A DNA stretch of 64,000 nt from Lewinellaceae bacterium. Its GTDB lineage: Bacteria; Bacteroidota; Bacteroidia; Chitinophagales; Saprospiraceae. Both the position numbers and the translations under genes were made by a program. The DNA is taken from NCBI GenBank assembly GCA_020636105.1, contig JACJYL010000001.1:3596001-3660000 (forward strand), in the 5' to 3' direction. The notes under the pieces were generated by a model. The model was not told the origin of the DNA. It was given only the letters and a program-made list of their open reading frames with translations, and ran no database searches. Positions 7,995 to 14,506 of the stretch are shown one piece after another; the stretch's first letter is position 1; each line of letters starts with the position of its first letter.

Positions 7995-8939
7995 TTACAT
8001 TTTCTTCAACATATCTTCCACCGCCCGGAGATCCTCCTGCGTTTTGACGAGAATGGAAAGGTTATCCAAAATCTGTTCCTTTTGCGCCTGGGGATCCTTA
8101 TCGAGAAAACCATTGATTTCGAGGATGCGCAGCCAGGCCACGAGTTCTGCTGTTGCAGGGGACTTTCGGACTGCCGTCGAACGAATGGTTTTGAATAATT
8201 TAAGAATTTTCTCCAAAGCTTCTCCGGTAAATTTCGTGCTTTGCCCGAGGTTGGCCTTGACGATCTGGGCAAGTTTATCTTCCGGGAATTCGATATTAAA
8301 AAACACACAACGGCGGAGAAACGCATCGGGCAGGTTTTTTTCCGAATTACTCGTCATGATGACAACGATCTGGTGTTCCTCTCCTTTTTTGATCTCAAAA
8401 TTATCCTGCTCCTTGATGGCGAAACGATAATTCTCAATTTCATGCAAAATATCGTTGGTAAAATCACGGGGTGCCTTATCGATCTCATCGATGAGTACGA
8501 CCATGCTCCGGGGATCCTTTTCCAAAGGTGTTTTAAACTTGCTCTGATCGACATGCTGCGGATTGGTTTGTGCAATCGCTTTTCCCAGGGCCTGCAATTC
8601 GATAAAATCAGCCGTATGGGCCGTAATCTCTCCTTTACTTTTCACATTAGCCGCCTGGAAATGGGACAAAGCATCATAGGTATAAAAAAGGTCCTTGGCG
8701 GATGAGGTCGTCTTGGTATTGAACACCAGCGGAGTCGGAGCAAATTCCGGGTAGGCATTCGCCAGTTCGGCCGCCACCTTGTAGGCCAGCAACGTCTTTC
8801 CTGTGCCCGGCTCACCGGTCAGCAAAAGGGGTTGCCCAAGCGCAATGGCTACTTCGACGGCATTGGTGAGTTTGTCTTCAAGGATGTATTTGTCCGATGA
8901 AAATTTTGGAATGTTAAGTTTTTGAATCTTTATGCTCAT
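7995..8939 (-). CDS. MoxR-family AAA+ ATPase
   Basis: A 314-residue AAA+ protein. Walker A is GEPGTGKT (residues 42-49), Walker B is MVVLIDEID (146-154), sensor 1 is the TSN at 196-198, and FLRRC (207-211) is the arginine-finger region. MoxR ATPases are cytoplasmic chaperone-like NTPases that work with vWA-domain partners, usually encoded next door. Here the next gene downstream encodes the vWA-like membrane protein and the gene upstream an EAD/inactive-STAND-like protein. The ATG start is clear and the protein is full length for this branch. The family is secure; the role in a conflict or signalling system is inferred from the neighbours. Confidence 0.93.
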   Translation of the reverse strand: MSIKIQKLNIPKFSSDKYILEDKLTNAVEVAIALGQPLLLTGEPGTGKTLLAYKVAAELANAYPEFAPTPLVFNTKTTSSAKDLFYTYDALSHFQAANVKSKGEITAHTADFIELQALGKAIAQTNPQHVDQSKFKTPLEKDPRSMVVLIDEIDKAPRDFTNDILHEIENYRFAIKEQDNFEIKKGEEHQIVVIMTSNSEKNLPDAFLRRCVFFNIEFPEDKLAQIVKANLGQSTKFTGEALEKILKLFKTIRSTAVRKSPATAELVAWLRILEINGFLDKDPQAQKEQILDNLSILVKTQEDLRAVEDMLKKM

Positions 8940-8955
8940 TGCTTGTTACTTGTTG

Positions 8956-9013
8956 CTTGTTGCTGGTTGCTGGTTGCTGGTTAAGAAACAAGTAACCAGC
9001 AACCAGCAACAAG
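8956..9013. repeat. 20-bp perfect inverted repeat with 7-bp tandem units between the EAD-like and MoxR genes
   Basis: Arms 8956-8975 and 8994-9013 are perfectly complementary over 20 bp with an 18-nt loop. The left arm and loop consist of tandem GGTTGCT-type heptamers. The hairpin lies between the stop of the EAD-like gene (9015) and the MoxR start (8939). In the transcript it could act as a partial terminator or set the protein ratio. Similar TTGCTTGTTGC-type intergenic repeats are common in Bacteroidota (general knowledge). Confidence 0.75.
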
Positions 9014-9014
9014 T

Positions 9015-10112
9015 CTATTCTCCATTAATTTGTTCGATAATATCTTCCAGTTCGGGCTTTACATCATCCATGAAGTAAGCGCCGTTCTCTTCGTATTGCT
9101 TCATGTTTTCCAGGCATTTTTTGAGGAGTTCCTTGCGCTCCCTCGCCCGAGGCATAAATTGTTTGTACAAACCGAACCATTCCTCGATATCTTTCTCCTG
9201 CACCATGTCTAATTCCGGAATGGCCTGGACCCATTCAGAATCAGTCACCGTCTGCCTTACTTCATCTCTTACCTTTTGGCTGCCTTCCTCATAAATCACG
9301 GCAAAGAAAAAGAGAAAATTTGTCGAACGGCCGGGTATTTCTTCCCCGCAAAATTCTCTGATAAACCACAAAGCCAACTGGGGGATGATGACCGGATGCC
9401 AGACATCTTCTTCAATATTGAGAAATATCCATACATGATCCGCCTCAATATTGATCCGCGGGCAGTGTTCCAGTACGTAGGCAAAGTTTTTCTCTAAAAG
9501 GGGTTCATGCTCATTGGGCTGCAGCCCCATCGCTCCAAAGAAATAGGTCAATATTCCTTTTTTATAATCCTCAAGATCCACTCCCTTCCGGAAGGGAGGC
9601 ACCACAATCGTCTGTGGGTTTTCGCGTTTGTGTAACCCGATATTGAGATGATCCAGGAGCTTTCCTTCCTTTTCAAAGGCGATGCGTTCAAACATGCTTT
9701 GGTGGGCATGAAATTCTTCCCCGTAAATGTAAAAAAACTGAAAGTGTTTTTCAGGCTTAAAAAAGGTATTGAAGGAATGGCTTTGATCGGTCCGGTTGAT
9801 GGATAAACTATGGTAGTTCCTGAAAACCGGTGGATTGTCTTCCTGGCTACTGGTGGTCATCTCACATTCTTTCATAAAAAAGAGAATGGATTCACTTATT
9901 TTGGCCGATTCTACATTGAAAATTTCCTGGGTTTTGGTGCCCTTATGGAAATCGAGCAATAGTTTGTGATAGGCCCCGGACAACAATAAAATATCGTTGG
10001 CCAGTTTGTGATTCGGATTCTCGTCCACCCACAGACAAAATACTTCAACGGCTTTGTCGAGCTTGCCGCCGGCAATAAGATTTCTGATGTCGCCAAGTGG
10101 TGGAACGGCCAC
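9015..10112 (-). CDS. EAD11-like plus inactive STAND-like protein of a MoxR-vWA cassette
   Basis: A 365-residue soluble protein. Residues 5-85 are helical and match the feel of effector-associated domain 11: IRNLIAGGKLDKAVEV, then ILLLSGAYHKL, then HKGTKT. Residues about 98-290 have alternating strands and helices like a STAND NTPase, starting with FQFFYIYG. However, the following GEEFHAHQS has no GK[S/T] Walker A, and the later strand VWIFLNI has no Walker B acid, so it should be NTPase-inactive. Such inactive STAND and EAD modules occur in published MoxR-vWA conflict systems, where they link sensing proteins and effectors by homotypic contacts. The start is GTG, with an in-frame stop just upstream. 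It appears to be the first gene of the cassette. Domain names are from memory and should be verified by profile search. Confidence 0.7.
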   Translation of the reverse strand: MAVPPLGDIRNLIAGGKLDKAVEVFCLWVDENPNHKLANDILLLSGAYHKLLLDFHKGTKTQEIFNVESAKISESILFFMKECEMTTSSQEDNPPVFRNYHSLSINRTDQSHSFNTFFKPEKHFQFFYIYGEEFHAHQSMFERIAFEKEGKLLDHLNIGLHKRENPQTIVVPPFRKGVDLEDYKKGILTYFFGAMGLQPNEHEPLLEKNFAYVLEHCPRINIEADHVWIFLNIEEDVWHPVIIPQLALWFIREFCGEEIPGRSTNFLFFFAVIYEEGSQKVRDEVRQTVTDSEWVQAIPELDMVQEKDIEEWFGLYKQFMPRARERKELLKKCLENMKQYEENGAYFMDDVKPELEDIIEQINGE

Positions 10113-10133
10113 GGTTTATGAATTTTAGATGAT

Positions 10134-10141
10134 CAAAGACA
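10134..10141 (-). promoter_or_regulatory. Possible -7 box for the EAD-MoxR-vWA cassette
   Basis: The minus strand reads TGTCTTTG, one mismatch from the Bacteroidota -7 consensus TAnnTTTG. It lies about 21 bp before the GTG start of the EAD-like gene. No clear -33 TTG was found. The leader would be very short. Confidence 0.3.
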
Positions 10142-10189
10142 TAAATTTATATAATTCTGGGCAGACATCCTATTTTTAGAAAAAAACTG

Positions 10190-11647
10190 CTACTCAATCT
10201 GCTTGTGATCCTGCTGATTGGCCCTATCCATATTGATCAAAACGGCCAGGCAAATAAAGAAGAAGCTACCCGCCTTATCTGTTTCAATCAGATCGTTGAT
10301 GATGAGGAAGGCATCGATAATCACCAGGCACAAAAGAACGGTCATGACGATGTTTTTTCGCTCCCGATCTTTACTCTCGTGATAGATGTTCTCCCCTTTA
10401 GCAAGGGCATAAAAACTTAAAAAAAGAAATAATATCAAGCCCGGTACTCCCTGTTCCACCAGCGTCATTAGGTAATATGAATGGATACCGGACTTTTCAG
10501 GATTATCACTGACGTAGGTCTGAAATCCGGTAACGGTATAGGATTTGTAGAAATTATAAAAATTGCCCGGGCCAAAACCTGCCAGGGGATGATCCACACT
10601 CATCCGCATCCCGGCGACCCACCTGTGGAGTCTTTCCATGGTTGAAATGTCCTCCATCTTTGCCGTGGCTTCAATCAGGTTGTCAAAACGTTTATGAGCA
10701 ATGGTCGTATCGTAATTGGGGGCATATTCAAGGTACTTATTGTCCACCACCATATAGGAAACCAGTCCCAACGCTGCGATAACGGAAATGGCGATTACCA
10801 ATTTTACCAGTCGCAACCTGATCACTACATAAGCTCCTGCTGCAATGAACAGTGAGAGGTAGGCCGCCCGGGTATAGGTCAGATAAATGGCTCCAAGCAT
10901 CAGGATCGTCACGGCCGTAAGCAACATCCTTTTTCCGCTCTTTTTGGGATACCAGAACCTGGCAAACCAAATAAAGGGAAAAAAAACAGAAAGGGTGGCA
11001 GCGTAATTAACGTGATTGCGTTGAAATGGCCACATCACCTTATTTACTTTGTCAAAGGCAAATCCATAAGTGGAATGCCTTGCTAAAATGATACAAACCG
11101 TTACTACCAGGGGAATCAAAACTACCCAAAAAAGGGTTTTGAAATCTTTCTCTGTTTTAATCAGATGTCCCGCCAAAAAGAAAAATACCGCCAGGTACCA
11201 GGTTTTCGCCAAAGAAAATTTAACGGAGACCAGTATATCCTGGGAAGTAAAAGAAGTGGCATAAATCCACCCGATATGCAACAATAAAATCAATGTTAAA
11301 GGATGGGTAATAAAATCTGCTTTCATCTCCCTAGGGTGTTTCAGTACATACAAGCCGAAAATAACCATGAGCGCCACCATTAGCGGCTCCGTGGGTAAAT
11401 CCGTGCCCAGTCCTCCCGGCAAATGTATTTCTGTGGAAATGGGAATGAAAAACAACAAGAGAAAAAAGACCTTTTTAAAATCCAGCAGCACTACGTAACC
11501 CAATAGCAATAAAAAAGGTAACCCCGCCAGAAAATACCATTCTGTAGCTACGCCGGCAAATAAACTCAACAGGACCACTCCCGCATAAACCCCGAAAAAG
11601 GTTTGCGCTGTATTCCATCCTAAAAATATGTCGTTGAGCTTACGCAT
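10190..11647 (-). CDS. O-antigen ligase/polymerase family membrane protein
   Basis: A 485-residue protein made almost entirely of hydrophobic segments (about 11), with a larger polar loop in the second half (near residues 310-390, containing HRWVAGMRMSVDHPLAGFGP). This is the arrangement of the WaaL/Wzy superfamily, where the big periplasmic loop carries the conserved RH..W and HP..G.GP motifs seen here. The family transfers or polymerises undecaprenyl-linked glycan. It follows the chain-length and flippase genes in the same direction, forming a surface polysaccharide assembly group. Whether it is a ligase or a polymerase cannot be told from sequence. Confidence 0.87.
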   Translation of the reverse strand: MRKLNDIFLGWNTAQTFFGVYAGVVLLSLFAGVATEWYFLAGLPFLLLLGYVVLLDFKKVFFLLLFFIPISTEIHLPGGLGTDLPTEPLMVALMVIFGLYVLKHPREMKADFITHPLTLILLLHIGWIYATSFTSQDILVSVKFSLAKTWYLAVFFFLAGHLIKTEKDFKTLFWVVLIPLVVTVCIILARHSTYGFAFDKVNKVMWPFQRNHVNYAATLSVFFPFIWFARFWYPKKSGKRMLLTAVTILMLGAIYLTYTRAAYLSLFIAAGAYVVIRLRLVKLVIAISVIAALGLVSYMVVDNKYLEYAPNYDTTIAHKRFDNLIEATAKMEDISTMERLHRWVAGMRMSVDHPLAGFGPGNFYNFYKSYTVTGFQTYVSDNPEKSGIHSYYLMTLVEQGVPGLILFLFLSFYALAKGENIYHESKDRERKNIVMTVLLCLVIIDAFLIINDLIETDKAGSFFFICLAVLINMDRANQQDHKQIE

Positions 11648-11717
11648 GCCGCCAGGGAAATGTAAAAGTTTGTTAAATCGTTGAAATAAGAAGCATAGGC
11701 TTATCCTTCCGAATCAG

Positions 11718-12818
11718 TTATTTGCCATCGTAAATTTCCTTCCAGTTGACATCTTTGTAAAACTCCAGTAAAAGGACACCTACAATGGAGAAGAAAAAAG
11801 CAACCATAACGACTCCGATGATAAGGAATTTGCGTTGAGGTCTCGATTTAATCACAGGAGCCTGAGCTTCTTCCACCAGGATCAGTGCCGGAATAAGAGC
11901 GTTGTAGGCTGCTTGATATTGTTTCAAACGTTCTTTATCCAATCCCAGGCTTTTTGTCGCTTCCATATATTGCCGGTCAAAATTGATCACCTGTCCCAGC
12001 CCTTCATTGAGCAGGTTCACTTTCTCTTTCAGCATGGCTACCTGGTTTTCGGTTCCCTTGATTTGGGCACTTAGAAATGAGATCGTATCCCTGGGAATCC
12101 CGGGAATTTTTTTCAGGGCTTCCAGGCGTGAAGCGGAGGAGGCGAGATTAGACTCTGCAGTAAAATACTGGTCCGAAAGGGATTCTGTCTGTGCGTCGGC
12201 ATTGTAGATATTATACCTGCCCCGGAGGACGGCCAGGGTGTCGCCCAGGATCTGAAGTAAAGCTTCTTTAGATTGGATATCTCCCTGATAGGTAGCGATG
12301 GATTTGGCCTGACTGTCCTTGATAAGCCGTTGAGCAATTTCATCAATTTTGACCCGGGCACTTTGGGTCATCTCGGCAGCCAGTTCCCTGTCTTTATCTT
12401 CAATGGTAAGTTCAATCGCGTCTTTACTGGTTCTTTTTACATCATAATGCTTAGACAAGGCCAGCCTAACGTAATAAGGAGCTTTGACTTTTGTGGAATC
12501 AATATCATAATGTTGGTAAAGATTGAATTTCTGAACCAGGTAATCGCTGAGCTCCCTGGATTCGGCAATGGTCAATATCCTGTCGATATCTTCATCCTCA
12601 CCGTAATATTCGAGTTCGTTCCCCGTTTCCCCGAAAAGCAACTCGGGTTTGGCCTGGTCAGGGCTGGCCACCAGGAACACTGTCGTCGATTCGTAATAAA
12701 CCGGCAATACCAGCGAAATGATTACCCCTCCAATTCCCGCAATAAGGCAAGTAATAAAAATTTGCTTTTTCCATTTGAAAAGCGTTTTTAATACTCCCAG
12801 TAAGTTATTTTGTTCCAT
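11718..12818 (-). CDS. Wzz-type polysaccharide chain-length determinant
   Basis: About 366 residues from the chosen start. A membrane segment near residues 17-38 follows a short cytoplasmic N-terminus (NLLGVLKTLFKWKKQI). A long periplasmic alpha-helical domain follows, and a second membrane segment lies near the C-terminus (about 330-353). This is the standard two-helix layout of Wzz/PCP proteins that set glycan chain length. No tyrosine-kinase domain is attached. The ATG at 12818 is preferred over the one at 12851 because a TACTTTTG promoter box covers 12849-12856, which would put the upstream ATG inside the promoter. Confidence 0.87.
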   Translation of the reverse strand: MEQNNLLGVLKTLFKWKKQIFITCLIAGIGGVIISLVLPVYYESTTVFLVASPDQAKPELLFGETGNELEYYGEDEDIDRILTIAESRELSDYLVQKFNLYQHYDIDSTKVKAPYYVRLALSKHYDVKRTSKDAIELTIEDKDRELAAEMTQSARVKIDEIAQRLIKDSQAKSIATYQGDIQSKEALLQILGDTLAVLRGRYNIYNADAQTESLSDQYFTAESNLASSASRLEALKKIPGIPRDTISFLSAQIKGTENQVAMLKEKVNLLNEGLGQVINFDRQYMEATKSLGLDKERLKQYQAAYNALIPALILVEEAQAPVIKSRPQRKFLIIGVVMVAFFFSIVGVLLLEFYKDVNWKEIYDGK

Positions 12819-12848
12819 TGAGATAACGTTCAGTTTTATTATTTTTCG

Positions 12849-12856
12849 CAAAAGTA
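12849..12856 (-). promoter_or_regulatory. -7 promoter box for the Wzz-type gene
   Basis: TACTTTTG on the minus strand is a perfect TAnnTTTG match. Transcription would begin near 12842, leaving a leader of about 25 nt before the ATG at 12818. This decides the start of the Wzz gene. Confidence 0.6.
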
Positions 12857-12892
12857 GGAAAGATTCTGATGATTGAGCGGAAAGTACCGGTA

Positions 12893-14344
12893 CTATTGAC
12901 TATCGGTCCGTTTCAGTAACTCAACAAAATGGCGCATGTTTAATACACGAAATAAAAACGCGAGTACCATTCCGATAGATGCACACAGCAAAAATTTAAC
13001 AACCCAATTCCCTGGGACATAACTCTCAACAACCGACGCAAGGAGCATAAAAGCAATCGTAAACCCCGCCAGTGCCAATAATTCCCGACGTGGAAAGGAT
13101 AGGTCCAACAGCTTCACAGCCAGTACCAATTGCAGGATAAAAACAAAAAACTGGGTGATACAGGTGGCCACTGCCGCGCCTTCAGCAAAATATTCAGGAA
13201 TAAAGAACCAATTGAGTGTAAAATTGAGCACCAGCCCAAACACAAAAATGATGTTCATGCCTTTTAAATTACCGTTGGCGGTCAACAACGTTCCAAAAAT
13301 ATAACCTCCGCTAACAGCGATAAAACTGATGATGAGGTAACCAAGTACAGGTCCTGATTCTGCTGTTACATTATCGTAAAGCAAGTGCATGATCTCTTCC
13401 CTGAAAAACCATACCGAAATGGCAAGTGTCACAGCTCCCGTCCAAATCAGGCTAAAGCCCGTCCTGGTTAACTCCTGGATACTCTTTTGTTCTTTTAACA
13501 ACCTCGAAAACATCGGTAACAAAAGGCTGGCAAAAAGATACCCGAACATATTGGCCGCATCCAGTAATCGATAGGCAGAAGCATAAATGTCCGCCTCAAA
13601 ACGGCCATCCGGCAGCATCCTTTCGATCATCACGCCATCGAGCCGGGTATAGGCTGTCATCAGGAAGATGATCAATGCATAGGGATAACTTTGTTTGAAA
13701 ATCAATAACCAGAAGACGGGCTTAAAGCTCCATTTGAACCACTTCAGTTTTTTATATGCGATGGCAAAAGCCACCATCCCTGTTGCCCCAAGGGAAAAGG
13801 TCTGTGCCAGGGCAAACCATTCGATTTCAAAAACTCCCCCCGTCAAAGGGCTCCACAACAGTACTCCGCAAATGATAATGAGCAACAATTTGTCGAGTAC
13901 CGAAAGCATGCTATCCACCCTATACATGCCTAGTGCTGAAACATTGGAGCGCAAATAGAGGAGGAAGGAAGTTAAAATCCAGTTTAAGGCAACCAGGAAA
14001 AGCAGGTTGTTCCAAACGGCCTCAAATTTCAAAATGGCCGCCACGATAAACACCACCACCAGGAAAACGAGCCCCATCAGGGTCTTGAGTACAAGAATAT
14101 TAGGAAAGTATTTATCGATCAGGTGCCTGGATTGGGAAATATTTCGGTTGTTAAAGTTCTGAATACCGAAATCATTGATGATCTGGAAAAGATAGGTAAA
14201 ACTGAACAAGGTGAAATACATGCCATAATCACCGTCAGCCACTACATTTTGAATCGTCCTGTCAATACCAAAAATATAAAACGGTTTGATCAGCAAATTG
14301 ATGACCACCAGGAAAATGATATTGACGAGAAATTCTCTGTTCAT
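12893..14344 (-). CDS. Polysaccharide flippase of the MOP/Wzx superfamily
   Basis: A 483-residue protein with about 12-14 hydrophobic segments spread evenly, opening with REFLVNIIFLVVINLLIKP and carrying the FSFTYLFQIINDFGIQNF segment typical of oligosaccharide flippases. Members move undecaprenyl-linked repeat units across the inner membrane. It is the first gene of the glycan assembly trio and has its own TACCTTTG box. The short gap to the Wzz gene carries that gene's own promoter. Substrate specificity cannot be read from sequence. Confidence 0.9.
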   Translation of the reverse strand: MNREFLVNIIFLVVINLLIKPFYIFGIDRTIQNVVADGDYGMYFTLFSFTYLFQIINDFGIQNFNNRNISQSRHLIDKYFPNILVLKTLMGLVFLVVVFIVAAILKFEAVWNNLLFLVALNWILTSFLLYLRSNVSALGMYRVDSMLSVLDKLLLIIICGVLLWSPLTGGVFEIEWFALAQTFSLGATGMVAFAIAYKKLKWFKWSFKPVFWLLIFKQSYPYALIIFLMTAYTRLDGVMIERMLPDGRFEADIYASAYRLLDAANMFGYLFASLLLPMFSRLLKEQKSIQELTRTGFSLIWTGAVTLAISVWFFREEIMHLLYDNVTAESGPVLGYLIISFIAVSGGYIFGTLLTANGNLKGMNIIFVFGLVLNFTLNWFFIPEYFAEGAAVATCITQFFVFILQLVLAVKLLDLSFPRRELLALAGFTIAFMLLASVVESYVPGNWVVKFLLCASIGMVLAFLFRVLNMRHFVELLKRTDSQ

Positions 14345-14369
14345 TAATGTAAAATCGTTTAACCAGGGT

Positions 14370-14377
14370 CAAAGGTA
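14370..14377 (-). promoter_or_regulatory. -7 promoter box for the flippase gene
   Basis: TACCTTTG on the minus strand matches TAnnTTTG exactly, 26 bp before the ATG. A short inverted repeat TTCCCCG/CGGGGAA lies just upstream and overlaps the expected -33 region. Confidence 0.55.
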
Positions 14378-14420
14378 AAAGTATTCCCCGACAGATATCC
14401 GGGGAACGGCTGAAATTTAA

Positions 14421-14474
14421 AATGGGAAAGCCACGAATGCGCAAATTCTATCGTGCATTCGTGGCTTTCCCATT
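14421..14474 (-). terminator. 20-bp perfect hairpin after bamA
   Basis: Arms 14421-14440 and 14455-14474 are perfectly complementary (core GGGAAAGCCACGAATGC) with a 14-nt loop. It lies about 33 bp past the bamA stop and before the flippase promoter, so it probably ends the bamA transcript. The CACGAAT word resembles dispersed Bacteroidota palindromes, so it may also be a mobile repeat. Confidence 0.7.
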
Positions 14475-14506
14475 CCCATCAGCTCCAAAGGAGGGTTTAA
14501 GATTTA

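Noticed and set aside
8956..9013. CRISPR-like array
   Set aside because: Seven-base contiguous units without spacers forming a hairpin, not a spacer-repeat array.
2745..10112. A reverse transcriptase or template repeat needed for a complete DGR
   Set aside because: No frame with reverse transcriptase motifs was seen on either strand and no second copy of the variable segment was noticed; a genome search is needed.
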